DNA from: JBKBIP01 sp046297495
GTDB taxonomy: Bacteria > Planctomycetota > Planctomycetia > Gemmatales > Gemmataceae
DNA length: 64,000 nucleotides
Assembly (NCBI GenBank): GCA_046297495.1
Contig: JBKBIP010000012.1
Span: 62,001 to 126,000 of the forward strand
Direction of reading: 5' to 3'
Shown here: piece by piece, positions 35,720 through 44,953 of the stretch
How the letters are laid out: each line of letters opens with the position of its first letter
Position numbering within the stretch: the first letter of the stretch is position 1
Program-made: the position numbers and the translations under genes
Notes under the pieces: generated by a model
Told to the model about the DNA's origin: nothing
Databases searched by the model: none
What the model saw: the letters and a program-made list of their open reading frames with translations, nothing else

Positions 35720-36862
35720 TTATTTCACCTCGAACGGCAGTTCCACGGTCGATTTCTCGATCTCTTTGCGAATGGGTTGGAACAGGTCCACCTCGAACGG
35801 ACGCCCTACGCTGTTGCCGGCCAAGTCTTCCAGCGTGGTATCCACCACGAGATGATACCGGCCTGGCAGCCAGGGCCGTTCCGGCAGGAAATGCCAAACG
35901 GTTTCCTCGTCGCGCACCTGAACGCGGCCAGCGACGTGCTGCCCTTGAGGGTCCGTGACCCATAAGAGACGCTGCAACAGGGCCTCGTCGAGCGCTTCTG
36001 GGAATGTCACCTGTAATGGGGCGTCCCCACCAGCGGCGGGAACGGCGATGCGCCAGTTTTTCGGATCGGGTGGCGTGTCATCGGGAGCCAAGACGCGGAA
36101 CGGCTTCCGATAGCTTTCCTTCAAGGGAAATCCTTGCGCATCAGCCCAGCGCCGGTCGATGACCAGCGTATAACTTTTTCCTTCTTCCAACGCGGGGCCG
36201 ACCTCCTCGCGTGGTTTCAAGCCGCGCTTGATCCGGCCTGGATCGAAGAACAGGGTAAAGCGTTTGCCGGCTGGGTCCCACAATTCCTCCCCCAATTCCA
36301 GGAACGGGTCGGCCACGGGCTTGCCAGTGGCGTCGAGCAAATGAATGTGGTCATACGCTTCCCCCCGGCTCATGGGGGCGGAGAAGTGAATGTAAAATTT
36401 GAGTTGATTTTCCGGCAATCGATCGCGGGTCGGATATACGGCCGCCACTTCGGTCAGTTGGTCCGGCTTGGGCTTGGGGAGAGCGAACTCCGCCCGTATA
36501 TCACTGGCGGCTGGATGTCCGGGCAGGCGGCTGGGACGGAGGACGGCACGATAGGTCACGCCCGGCGTCAGGGGAAAACGCGGCTGAAAACGGAGCACCC
36601 CGTCCACGATGGCATGACTACCAAGCATCGCGGGTTGCGGGCGATTCTCCCCTTGCACGACATGGACGGCGAACAACTCTTGCCATTGTGCCAGTTCCAG
36701 GCCCGCTGTCCGCAACTGATTCAGGTCTGGCATCGATAAGCCGACGACTTCGAATGCGCCGTTGCTCAAGCGGATGGACAAACCCATTTTTTTCTCTTCC
36801 GTCCATCCCTGAAATGTCAACGATAGGACACATGCCAGAGACAGGAAGCACGCGCGGTCCAT
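35720..36862 (-). CDS. Secreted protein with Ig-like/SbsA-type domains
   Basis: 380 aa with a signal peptide (ACFLSLACVLSLTFQGWT). The rest is beta-rich: LTPGVTYRAVLRPSRLPGHP and LKFYIHFSAPMSRGEAYDHIHLLDATGK match bacterial Ig-like (SbsA/Big_5) domains, and LPGRYHLVVDTTLEDLAGNSVG repeats the pattern at the C-terminus. No catalytic site is seen. It is probably an extracellular or periplasmic binding protein. A family-1 palindrome lies just upstream. Confidence 0.75.
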   Translation of the reverse strand: MDRACFLSLACVLSLTFQGWTEEKKMGLSIRLSNGAFEVVGLSMPDLNQLRTAGLELAQWQELFAVHVVQGENRPQPAMLGSHAIVDGVLRFQPRFPLTPGVTYRAVLRPSRLPGHPAASDIRAEFALPKPKPDQLTEVAAVYPTRDRLPENQLKFYIHFSAPMSRGEAYDHIHLLDATGKPVADPFLELGEELWDPAGKRFTLFFDPGRIKRGLKPREEVGPALEEGKSYTLVIDRRWADAQGFPLKESYRKPFRVLAPDDTPPDPKNWRIAVPAAGGDAPLQVTFPEALDEALLQRLLWVTDPQGQHVAGRVQVRDEETVWHFLPERPWLPGRYHLVVDTTLEDLAGNSVGRPFEVDLFQPIRKEIEKSTVELPFEVK

Positions 36863-36897
36863 AATCTGTCATCCTGTGCAAGGAGGTTGTTTCGTGA

Positions 36898-36945
36898 ATT
36901 CATCGTTTCGCGCGGCGCGATGAAGGCACGCGCGAACCGATGAAT
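36898..36945. repeat. Family-1 intergenic palindrome, copy F
   Basis: ATTCATCGTTTCGCGCG (36898-36914) and CGCGCGAACCGATGAAT (36929-36945) pair at 16 of 17 positions around a 14-nt loop. It lies between two minus-strand genes. Confidence 0.85.
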
Positions 36946-36986
36946 CCAGTGCCAGTCACTTCATTCCCGTGGTAGATTTTCCCTCC

Positions 36987-38060
36987 TCAGGGCAGGGGCA
37001 CCGTGTCCAGGTTCAGCGAACCATCGTCGGCGCGGATCAGAAGCAAGGCATTGTCCTTGCCCAGTTTGTCCAGCTGCACCACCCCTTTGAGGTGGTCAAT
37101 CGTGTCATAGGTCAGTCCCGCCGTACCGGAGATGCGGTTGGTGATCCCCTCAATCTTGTCGATGCCATCCGTGGTGATCTTCATGACGCCCCGACTGCTG
37201 TTGGCCATCAGGATGTAATCCTTGCCCCCCTTCTGATAGACGATCATGTCCAACGGTCGATTGCGATTCCCCAACTCGGCGATGGTCGTTCCCTTGACAT
37301 GAGCGCCCGGCTTAAGATCGGACAGCGGAAACTTGACCAGCGGCGTGCAGGTGTAAGCCGCCAGCAAATGCGCCTGACCGGAGATCTCGTAGGGCACGAA
37401 GGTTCGTACCGGCGAATGGGTCTCGAACTTGCCGTGCGCGCCGTGATAGATTTCCACGCTCGTTCCTTTATCGGCATCGCTGAAGGGGAACGGAATGGCA
37501 CGCAAGGTCGAAGCGAACTGTTCATTGGACAAGCCGGCCACGAGCACTTTGCCATCGACGTAGGCCAAGTCAGTGATCGCTTCTTGACGCTGTTTTTGGC
37601 TGGCATTGGGTAGGCTTGCCTTGGCGAACGGAACGTTTTCCAACGTCAGCACGGTGGGTTTACCCGAGCGGTCCACGCGCACGATCAGAGCGGCGGCATC
37701 CGGCCCCTTGCCGCGCGCCACCGAGAGATAGGCCGCGCCAGAGGCAGGATTGACGGCCAAATCGTTGATGAGAATTTGCTGGGCGGTCGTACCAAGCAGG
37801 GAGGCGATTTGCTCGTCCACCTTGGCGACCTTGAGCGGGCCGCTGGCGGGGCTGGCGGAGCGATCCTGAGTATCGATGGCGAAGATGGCGGCCCCTTGCG
37901 GATCGCCGACGAACAGAATTCCTTCCGGTCCAAAGGCCAGCGGTCCCGCCGATTTCAAGTCCGGCGTCCCCTTCTTCAGGCTCTTGGCCGGTTCCGCCGC
38001 CGTCAACGTGCCGACGGCCAGTAACAGAGCGACCACGCTCCAACAAGTCTTTCGCAGCAT
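36987..38060 (-). CDS. Secreted beta-propeller-like protein, unknown
   Basis: 357 aa with a signal peptide (SVVALLLAVGTLTAAE). It shows propeller-type repeats: GPLAFGPEGILFVGDPQGAA, INDLAVNPASGAAYLSVARG, ITDLAYVDGKVLVAGLSNEQ, PLDMIVYQKGGKDYILMANS. No enzyme motif was recognised. AAAGGACC precedes the ATG. It is upstream of and on the same strand as the Ig-like protein gene. Confidence 0.7.
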   Translation of the reverse strand: MLRKTCWSVVALLLAVGTLTAAEPAKSLKKGTPDLKSAGPLAFGPEGILFVGDPQGAAIFAIDTQDRSASPASGPLKVAKVDEQIASLLGTTAQQILINDLAVNPASGAAYLSVARGKGPDAAALIVRVDRSGKPTVLTLENVPFAKASLPNASQKQRQEAITDLAYVDGKVLVAGLSNEQFASTLRAIPFPFSDADKGTSVEIYHGAHGKFETHSPVRTFVPYEISGQAHLLAAYTCTPLVKFPLSDLKPGAHVKGTTIAELGNRNRPLDMIVYQKGGKDYILMANSSRGVMKITTDGIDKIEGITNRISGTAGLTYDTIDHLKGVVQLDKLGKDNALLLIRADDGSLNLDTVPLP

Positions 38061-38291
38061 GTTCAGGTCCTTTCTAAACTGGAAAATTAATCCCCGATGT
38101 TTCCAAACCTGTCACCTATCATGTCGGCTCCAACGCCGGATGCAAGTATAAACCCCACATGGATAGCGACGATGGCAAAAAAAGAAAATTCAGGGGTGCC
38201 ATATGGATTCCCCACTGAGGCCACGGTTCGAGCGGCTCGCGCGGTTGCATGGTGTTCAACTCCGCACAGAAACTCCGAGCCGCGACAGACG

Positions 38292-39983
38292 CTATTCATG
38301 GGCCGAATAGCGGCTTAAAAAGCGGTGTTCGGCCTCTGCGTCACCAATGACGATCAGCTCGGCATCCCCTGGCAAGGGGGTGGCGGCGTCCGGGTTGATG
38401 TCCAGGGTGTCCTGGCGTTGGACGGCGATGATGTTGCAGCCCGTCCGCTGACGGATGGCGCTGTCGGCGATGGATTCGCCCGCCAACGCGGGCGGCACCG
38501 GCACGCGGAAGACGTTCAAGCCCTCAGCCAGCAGGATCGTGTCCATGCGTTGCAGCAGGTTGAAAATCATGTTCGCCCCCATCGAGGCATAGGACAACAC
38601 GAAATCCGCCCCTGCGCGGTGCAGCGTGGATACGTTGCGTTCCAGCGTGGCTCGTCCCAGAATTTGGATGTCCGGCCGCAATCGGCGACAGTAAATTGTC
38701 AAATAGACGTTAATGTCGTCATCGTGGGTGGTGATGACCACCGATGACGATTCCTGAATGCCCGCGCGGTGCAGCACTTCCAGCTCGGCGGCGTCCCCCA
38801 CCACGTACTTTTCCGGATCGCGGACCCGTTCTGGCACGCGCTCGACGATGCGATAATCGATCCCTTCCGCTTGCAAGGTCTTGCCCGTCGCCCGCCCAAC
38901 CCGTCCACCGCCGATGATGACCACCGGTGCATGGGATGTTTTGTAAATGCAGTACAGCTCGTCATAAGCGTCGAGCTGATCGCGCGAACCGGCCAGCACC
39001 AATACGGTCGATGCGCTGATGCGTGTATCGGGACCGGCGACTTCAAATTTGCCGCGATTCCAGACGCCAATCACGTTGACGTTGGCATATTCTCGAAGTC
39101 GAAAGTCGCGCAGCGTTTGGCCGACCATGGGGGTGTTGGCGGCGGCGGCCTCGGCGATGAGTAATTCCCCAAACTGGCCGATGACATGACTCTTGGCATC
39201 GCGTCCCAGAATGCGTCGGGCCAGCGATTGGCCGAGGATCTCTCCCAGTTGCAATACCCGATTGCAGCCCGCCAACTGCAGAATATCGACCGAGGCATCG
39301 GAGGAAGCGGTGGCCACGATCGGCACCTTCTCCGAGATTTCGCGCACGGTGAACGTGACGTTGGTGTTGGTCGTGTCGCCGCGCGTGGTCGCCACCAGCG
39401 CGGCTTGATCCACGCGCAGGCGGCGGTAGGTGTCCGGGTCATCCAGATCGCCGACCATGACTCGGTAGCCTTGATCATACAATTGCAGCGCTTCGACCAA
39501 ATCCGCGACCACCAGCACATAGGGGAATTGGATTTGTTCCAACCGGCGGATCAACGAAGATTCGATCGGTCCTAACCCCGTCAAGACCACATGCCCCTTG
39601 GTGTCCGGCGCTAGCTCGCGGGGGGCGCGCGCCGCGGCCTGCGCCTCCATCCAGGGCAGGTAAAAGAACTGAATGAACGTGAAGGGGAGCAGGATCAGCA
39701 TGAAGATCGTGCCGGAAAGCAGCACCAACACGGAAAACGCCTTCCCCACGTCGGACGTGAAGATGACATCGCCAAAGCCCAGCGTGGACATCGTCACCAG
39801 CGTCCAGTACACGCCGGTCATCCAACTGTGTTGTTGCCCTTCCATGTCCATGATGTAGTGAAAGACCACGCTATACGTGAACACCAGCGCGATGAAAATG
39901 AGCAGCAGTCGTCCCAAGATCAGAAGATTGCGCCGGCTTTTACGGCTGGCTAAATAGCTGACGATGATGATGAGTGTTTTCAT
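38292..39983 (-). CDS. Two-TM potassium channel with tandem RCK/TrkA domains
   Basis: 563 aa. Two membrane helices (LLLIFIALVFTYSVVFHYI and VLVLLSGTIFMLILLPFTF) flank a pore with selectivity filter LGFGD (about residues 66-70). Two complete TrkA_N/TrkA_C modules follow: HVVLTGLGPIESSLI near 120 and VVIIGGGRVGRATG near 350 are the nucleotide-binding loops. The second is a full GxGxxG and the first is altered (GLGPIES). Tandem RCKs from one chain resemble BK/Kch-type gating rings. It probably conducts K+ under ligand control. Confidence 0.9.
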   Translation of the reverse strand: MKTLIIIVSYLASRKSRRNLLILGRLLLIFIALVFTYSVVFHYIMDMEGQQHSWMTGVYWTLVTMSTLGFGDVIFTSDVGKAFSVLVLLSGTIFMLILLPFTFIQFFYLPWMEAQAAARAPRELAPDTKGHVVLTGLGPIESSLIRRLEQIQFPYVLVVADLVEALQLYDQGYRVMVGDLDDPDTYRRLRVDQAALVATTRGDTTNTNVTFTVREISEKVPIVATASSDASVDILQLAGCNRVLQLGEILGQSLARRILGRDAKSHVIGQFGELLIAEAAAANTPMVGQTLRDFRLREYANVNVIGVWNRGKFEVAGPDTRISASTVLVLAGSRDQLDAYDELYCIYKTSHAPVVIIGGGRVGRATGKTLQAEGIDYRIVERVPERVRDPEKYVVGDAAELEVLHRAGIQESSSVVITTHDDDINVYLTIYCRRLRPDIQILGRATLERNVSTLHRAGADFVLSYASMGANMIFNLLQRMDTILLAEGLNVFRVPVPPALAGESIADSAIRQRTGCNIIAVQRQDTLDINPDAATPLPGDAELIVIGDAEAEHRFLSRYSAHE

Positions 39984-40027
39984 GGTTTGCTCTCGCTCCC
40001 AGAACAGGACCGAGAAATAGGCCGCTT

Positions 40028-40079
40028 GGCTTCATCGTTCCGCGCCGCCTACCGAAGCGCGGCGCGGAACGATGAAGCC
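40028..40079. repeat. Family-1 intergenic palindrome, copy G (perfect 21-bp stem)
   Basis: The 21 bases at 40028-40048 are the exact reverse complement of 40059-40079, with a 10-nt loop. The stem core reads TTCATCGTTCCGCGC on the left, so several positions differ from copy E on both arms at once. It lies between the K+ channel gene start and the sulfatase gene end. Confidence 0.92.
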
Positions 40080-40125
40080 CAACACGGAGGGGAAATGGGA
40101 GCGAATGGGACAATCCAGGCGCCGT

Positions 40126-41622
40126 TCAATTCTTTTTCTTCTCATAACTCGGATGGCGCGGCACGCCGCCGTAGTAGGGGTAGGTGTCGAACTTATCCCC
40201 ATCCCCCCTCACGCGCGGATCGTCGCTGGCTTTCAGCTCGGCCAGCAGGCGTTCGGCAAGCTGTTTCTGAACGGCGGCGTACTTGGGATCACCGGCCACG
40301 TTGCGGAGCTGATCCGGGTCTTTCTTCAGATCATACAACTCCTCGGCGGGGCGTTTGGCGAAGGCCAATTCGTACAACGGTTTCACTTGGGGATCGTCCT
40401 TATGTTCGATCATGTACGTCTTGGTCGGACCGTTGTCGGTGTCGCCGTACCACGCTCCCTTGATATAGGCTTTTTCGTAGTGCGGCGTGCCGGCTGGCCA
40501 GCGGTCGGGACGGAAGTTGCGGATGTACAGGAAATCATCGGTGCGGATGGCGCGCATCGGCGTGCCGCCGGAGTCGGGAGCTTCCTGGCAAGGGGTATGC
40601 CGCTCCTTGCCGAATATCACACTGGCACGTTGGTCATCCACGCGCCCGGCTTTCTCGGAGAGCAGGATCGGCACAAGGCTACGGCCTGTCATCGCGTCGG
40701 GGGGCTTGAGGCCAGCCGCTTCGAGAAAGGTCGGGGCCAGGTCGGTCAATGATACGAAATCGGTCACGGTCCGACCCGCTGGCACTTTTCGCCCCCAGCG
40801 AATGGCCAACGGCACACGCGTTCCCGTGTCATAAAGATGCCCTTTGCAGCGCGGGAAGGGCATGCCGTGGTCGCCGCTGATGACGAGAATGGTGTTGTCC
40901 AATTCCTTCATCTCGGCCAGTTGGTTCACGATCTCCCCTACTTCACGATCGAAGCGTTCCACCTCGAAATAGTAGTCGGCCACATCCCCACGCACCACGT
41001 CGTTATCGGGGAAACAGGCGGGCAACTTAATCTTGTTCAAATCCATGCCGCTCTTGGCCCCGGAACCCGGCGCGTAAGGACGGTGCGGGTCGCTGCTGCC
41101 AAACCAGAAGCAGAACGGCTTGCCGGCGGGACGTTGGGCCAGGAACTCGTTGAAGTCCTTGTAGTTCGGTCCCGCCGGATTGCGTTTGCGACTGCCCACC
41201 TCGAAGCGTCCCGGCCCCCAGCCTTTGCGCGTCATGCCAACATGATAACCAGCTTCCTCCAACAGATCGGGGTAGACCGAGAATTTGGTTTGCAACGTGG
41301 ACCAAAGATTAGCGCTTTCCTCCAACCTCCAGTGCCATTGTCCCGTCAAGATCGCGGCCCGGCTCGGCGTGCAAGAAGGGGACGAGACATAAGCATTAGT
41401 GAACAATACCCCTTCGCGAGCCATCCGGTCGAAGGTGGGAGTCTTCACCACCGGATCGCCGTAGATGCCAGCGTGCGGCCAGCCCCAGTCATCGGCGAAG
41501 GCGAACACGATGTTAGGCGGGGGCGCATCAGCGGCTTGACATGCCGACGGCGCCGTCCAGGCGCCCAACAATAGTCCGATGGCGAAAGTGATCCATAAGT
41601 GGCAGCGGAACGTTGCAAGCAT
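40126..41622 (-). CDS. Cys-type sulfatase, secreted
   Basis: 498 aa from ATG 41622 with GGAG upstream. A signal peptide is present (FAIGLLLGAWTAPSACQAAD). It has the N-terminal metal motif FAFADDWGW and the sulfatase signature SCTPSRAAILTGQ with the Cys (about residue 80) that FGE converts to formylglycine. VISGDHGMPF is the second metal/active-site block near 260 and DLAPTFLEAAGL a later one. It is likely a periplasmic sulfohydrolase for sulfated polysaccharides. It lies 36 bp downstream of the alcohol dehydrogenase gene on the same strand. Confidence 0.93.
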   Translation of the reverse strand: MLATFRCHLWITFAIGLLLGAWTAPSACQAADAPPPNIVFAFADDWGWPHAGIYGDPVVKTPTFDRMAREGVLFTNAYVSSPSCTPSRAAILTGQWHWRLEESANLWSTLQTKFSVYPDLLEEAGYHVGMTRKGWGPGRFEVGSRKRNPAGPNYKDFNEFLAQRPAGKPFCFWFGSSDPHRPYAPGSGAKSGMDLNKIKLPACFPDNDVVRGDVADYYFEVERFDREVGEIVNQLAEMKELDNTILVISGDHGMPFPRCKGHLYDTGTRVPLAIRWGRKVPAGRTVTDFVSLTDLAPTFLEAAGLKPPDAMTGRSLVPILLSEKAGRVDDQRASVIFGKERHTPCQEAPDSGGTPMRAIRTDDFLYIRNFRPDRWPAGTPHYEKAYIKGAWYGDTDNGPTKTYMIEHKDDPQVKPLYELAFAKRPAEELYDLKKDPDQLRNVAGDPKYAAVQKQLAERLLAELKASDDPRVRGDGDKFDTYPYYGGVPRHPSYEKKKN

Positions 41623-41658
41623 GATGGGTCTCCGGGGTGTCATTTCAACCGGGGCGAT

Positions 41659-42864
41659 TCAATAGGCTTCTTTCAAAATCCCTTCCAAATCTTCCACCGT
41701 CACCGGACGCGGATTGACGCGCAGGACGCGCTGAATGCCGAAGGCTTTCTCCGCGAAGGGGCGGAGCTGGTCCGCAGTCACGCCCAGGTCGCGCAGTCGG
41801 GTCGGGATGCCGATGTCAGCTTTAAGTCGTTCGACGGCGGCGATGGCCCGCTCGGCGGCGGCTTGCTCATCCAGGCCGGTGAGGTCTTCCCCCAGCAGCC
41901 GGGCGATGGCCGTGAATTCCTTGCGCCGCGCCGGCAGGTTGAAACGCATGACAAAGGGGAGCAGCAAACCATTGCCCGCGCCGTGCGAGCAGTGGACTGC
42001 TCCCCCCACGGGATATTCCAGGGCATGCACCGCCGCCACGCCGACATTAGAAAAGGCCATGCCGGCCAGCGTCGCTCCCAGGGCCATGCCATCGCGGGCT
42101 TCCAAGTCGCGGCCATCGCGCACGGCGCGGCGCAGGTGGGCGCCGATCAGGGTAATGGCTTTCTCCGCCAGCATGTCCCCCATCGGATGTCGGCCTTGAT
42201 AGACCGACCGTTCCCCCTCCGGCAGCGGGAATGTCTCGTTGTCCACCGCCGTGTAGGCTTCGATGGCGTGCGTCAAGGCGTCGATGCCGCTATCGGCTGT
42301 CACCTTGGCGGGACAAGATACCGTCAGCAAGGGATCGACCACGGCCGCCTTGGGCCGTAAATAGTTGCTGAGGATGCCAACCTTGATGTGGTTGTCGGTA
42401 TCAGTCAGCACGGCGGCGGCAGACACTTCCGAGCCGGTGCCGGCCGTGGTGGGGACGCAGATCAAGGGGAGGATCGGGCCGGGAATTTTATCATCGCCGA
42501 AATAGTCGCGCGGCGTGCCGCCGTGTGTTTGGACGGTGGCGGTGATCTTGGCCAGGTCCATGTTGCTGCCGCCCCCCAAGCCGAGCACGGCGTCGGGGCG
42601 GAATTGCCGGGCCAACGCGATGCTCGCTTCCGCCGCCCGCAGCGACGGTTCCGGCTCGCCGCCGGAGAACACTTCCACCGTCACGCCGCCATCCACCAGG
42701 GGTTGGCGCACCGTATCAACGAGACTGGCTTTCTGAAGCACCGCGTCGGTGATCAAGAGCAGTCTCTTGACGCCAAGTCGTCCCGCAATGTCGCCGAGCT
42801 GCCGCACCGCGTTCCGGCCAAACAACAGCTGGCCGGGAGCATGAAATGTCCAGGTTTCGCGCAT
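41659..42864 (-). CDS. Iron-containing (group III) alcohol dehydrogenase
   Basis: 401 aa, typical length. GLGGGSNMDLAK near residue 97 is the NAD(P) loop. PTTAGTGSEVS near 138 and DALTHAIEAY near 195 follow, and metal-ligand His residues occur in HALEYPVGGAVHCSHGAGNG near 275. These match Fe-ADH motifs. It would oxidise primary alcohols or reduce aldehydes. It is divergent from the mog gene, with a family-1 palindrome in the shared intergenic region. Confidence 0.93.
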   Translation of the reverse strand: MRETWTFHAPGQLLFGRNAVRQLGDIAGRLGVKRLLLITDAVLQKASLVDTVRQPLVDGGVTVEVFSGGEPEPSLRAAEASIALARQFRPDAVLGLGGGSNMDLAKITATVQTHGGTPRDYFGDDKIPGPILPLICVPTTAGTGSEVSAAAVLTDTDNHIKVGILSNYLRPKAAVVDPLLTVSCPAKVTADSGIDALTHAIEAYTAVDNETFPLPEGERSVYQGRHPMGDMLAEKAITLIGAHLRRAVRDGRDLEARDGMALGATLAGMAFSNVGVAAVHALEYPVGGAVHCSHGAGNGLLLPFVMRFNLPARRKEFTAIARLLGEDLTGLDEQAAAERAIAAVERLKADIGIPTRLRDLGVTADQLRPFAEKAFGIQRVLRVNPRPVTVEDLEGILKEAY

Positions 42865-42955
42865 GGTGGTCGTGTCCTCTGTTGGTACTTCGCTTTACAG
42901 CAACTATAACGAACCAGAGACGGGGGACAAGGAGAAATGTTGTTCGCGGAAGCTG

Positions 42956-42997
42956 GATCGGTTCGCGCACGAAGTCGGCGGTCCGCGCGAACCGATC
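42956..42997. repeat. Family-1 intergenic palindrome, copy H (in a divergent promoter region)
   Basis: GATCGGTTCGCGC (42956-42968) and GCGCGAACCGATC (42985-42997) form a perfect 13-bp stem with a 16-nt loop. It lies between divergent genes and ends 29 bp before the mog start, so it cannot be only a terminator. Confidence 0.88.
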
Positions 42998-43026
42998 TAT
43001 CCCAAGAAGAAAAAACGAAGCAACCC

Positions 43027-43563
43027 ATGAACGACACCATCCGCATTGGCATCGTGACCATCTCCGACCGGGCCAGCAAGGGGATTTACGAAGACAAAGG
43101 GGGACCGGCGATTCGGGAGTGCTTGACGGAGATCCTCTCCTGCCTCTGGGAGGCGGTGCCGCGCATCATCCCGGATGAGCAGCCGATCATCGAAACCGCC
43201 TTGCGGGAATTGTGCGATGAGGAAATGTGCTGTCTGGTAGTCACCACCGGCGGCACCGGGCCGGCATTGCGCGACGTGACGCCGGAAGCGACGGAAGCGG
43301 TATGTCACAAAATCCTGGACGGCTTCGGCGAGTTGATGCGGGCCGTCTCGCTGCGCGTGGTGCCGACCGCCATTTTGTCTCGGCAGATCGCTGGCATTCG
43401 TGGCAAATCGCTGATCGTCAACTTGCCCGGCAAACCCAGCGCCATCCGTGATTGTCTGTTGGCGGTTTTCCCGGCCATCCCGTATTGCATCGACTTGATC
43501 GGGGGGCCCTATCTCACGACCAATGAAAGCGTGGTCAAGGCGTTTCGACCAAAGGGAGCATGA
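43027..43563 (+). CDS. mog: Molybdopterin adenylyltransferase (Mog)
   Basis: 178 aa. RIGIVTISDRASKGIYEDKGG at the start, VVTTGGTGPALRDVTPEAT near residue 75 and IVNLPGKPSAIRDCL near 135 are the MoaB/Mog motifs. Mog adenylates molybdopterin before Mo insertion. The N-terminal YEDKGGP and the C-terminal extension fit Mog rather than MoaB. ATG 43027 matches the family start; longer frames to 42937 run through the repeat and are not credible. No other Moco genes are in the window. Confidence 0.92.
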   Translation: MNDTIRIGIVTISDRASKGIYEDKGGPAIRECLTEILSCLWEAVPRIIPDEQPIIETALRELCDEEMCCLVVTTGGTGPALRDVTPEATEAVCHKILDGFGELMRAVSLRVVPTAILSRQIAGIRGKSLIVNLPGKPSAIRDCLLAVFPAIPYCIDLIGGPYLTTNESVVKAFRPKGA

Positions 43564-43624
43564 TAATTTCGCAACGTGGCGAGCGGAGAGCGTAAGCTCC
43601 CTGGTGGTGTCTGGCGCCGGCCAG

Positions 43625-44467
43625 CTACTGTCTTCCGCTCGTCAAAATCAACTCGCGCCAACCGTTGGGTTTACCCCCCTTGGCCGTCCCTTCCCTGGGG
43701 GCCTTGTTGATCAGTTCTTCCCAAGCCTCGGCGTCCGCCGGCAGCTTCTTGCCGGTGGCTTGTTGCAAGGATTCATGCGCTCGGGTGCGCAGGGCCACGT
43801 CTTTCTCTTCCCGCAGGACATGCACCAAGGCCTCGGTGGCCTGATAGTGATTGAAGTTACCCAAGGCGCGGGCGGCGGCAATGTGAATGTCGAGCCATTG
43901 TTGCCGTTCCATTTCGCTGACACTGAAGTCAGGGCGCGGCTCGCGGGCCACGCGCGCCAGCAGGTCCACGGCGGCCGGCTGGCGGGTGTTCCCTAATGAT
44001 GTCAGCGCTTGACATTGAATGGCGGTGATCGTGTCATGTGGGAACAGCGGATAGCCGCTAGGGGTGCGTGCTTCCTTGGCTGAGTAGTACGCCTCCGCCA
44101 AGGCCTCGACGGCGCGCGGGTCCTTGAACTCGCCGAGCTTTTGGATCGCCGCCAGTCGACAGTACGGATGGCGGTCATGCACCGCCACGGTGGTGAGCGT
44201 CTTGAGAACGACTTCGTGTTTCTTCGGATCGCGTTCCTCTTTCAAGGCGCGAATGGCCTTGGCCTTTTTGTCCCCGTCGTCGGTCTCATTCAGCACGACC
44301 ATAGGATCGCTTTTCTCGAACCAATGTTTGAACTTGAAGTTTTTGTTGGTGACGTCATCCCAGAACGTGGCGCAGCCGCTCAACCCTAGGCTGGTCAGCG
44401 CCGGCCCCGCCAGCAGCCACCGCCAGCGCCGAGCTTGGTCCGACCGCGTGTACAACTTGCGACCCAC
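43625..44467 (-). CDS. HEAT-repeat lipoprotein
   Basis: 280 aa. The proposed start is the GTG at 44467, because GGGGAGG lies just upstream (44474-44480); the frame extends to a TTG at 44488. A lipoprotein signal ends in LTSLGLSGC, with the Cys about residue 32. The mature part has several HEAT-type helical pairs (RLAAIQKLGEFKDPRAVEAL, IAAARALGNFNHYQATEALV, ALRTRAHESLQQATG). It is likely a protein-interaction scaffold at the outer membrane. Confidence 0.8.
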   Translation of the reverse strand: MGRKLYTRSDQARRWRWLLAGPALTSLGLSGCATFWDDVTNKNFKFKHWFEKSDPMVVLNETDDGDKKAKAIRALKEERDPKKHEVVLKTLTTVAVHDRHPYCRLAAIQKLGEFKDPRAVEALAEAYYSAKEARTPSGYPLFPHDTITAIQCQALTSLGNTRQPAAVDLLARVAREPRPDFSVSEMERQQWLDIHIAAARALGNFNHYQATEALVHVLREEKDVALRTRAHESLQQATGKKLPADAEAWEELINKAPREGTAKGGKPNGWRELILTSGRQ

Positions 44468-44488
44468 GACCACCTCCCCCTTTGGCAA

Positions 44489-44953
44489 ACGCCGGCGCTT
44501 CCCCCAACGCCGCCGATCCCGCCACGGACTTCACGCGTGAGAGAAACGACTATCCCTGTCCGCCTCTTCCGTACCTAGAGGATTTCAAGGCGGCGGGTGA
44601 TACCAGAACCGTCGCCGACGGGCAAGAGCAAATTATTACTCCGGCAAGCGAGTCAATCACTGCCATCAAATTGAGTGTGTGGCGGTTTTGGTTTTTTTTG
44701 ATAGCCCCAGTCTTTAGGCGGGGGACCGAGCGGCGGAGATATGTTGTCACGGGACTCGGTGATTGCGGCCAACCGGCCTCAAGACTCCCAAAGGGGCTGT
44801 GGTCTCTGCTCCTCAAATTGTCTTCCTTGCCAGAGTAATATCAGCCATTTTTACAAGGCAGGCGGCGAGCACTGAGGAAGGGAAGAAGACAAACGACACA
44901 GGGCTGGTCGCCGGACCAGCCCTGATGAAAATTGGCATGTGCGAGAGAACGAC
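44489..44953. other. 465-bp gap without a gene
   Basis: Between the HEAT lipoprotein gene and groES, both on the minus strand. It contains the groES terminator hairpin at 44899-44924 and a TTGACT (minus strand, about 44650) that may be part of the HEAT gene promoter. I see no credible coding region. Confidence 0.5.
44899..44924 (-). terminator. Rho-independent terminator of groES
   Basis: CAGGGCTGGTC (44899-44909) and GACCAGCCCTG (44914-44924) form a perfect 11-bp stem with a 4-nt loop. On the minus strand it is followed by a T-rich tract (TGTCGTTTGTCTTCTTCC). It lies 30 bp after the groES stop. Confidence 0.8.

Noticed and set aside
44482..44838. 118-codon frame in the gap between the HEAT gene and groES
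   Set aside because: It overlaps the HEAT gene start, has no ribosome site and no domain-like pattern.
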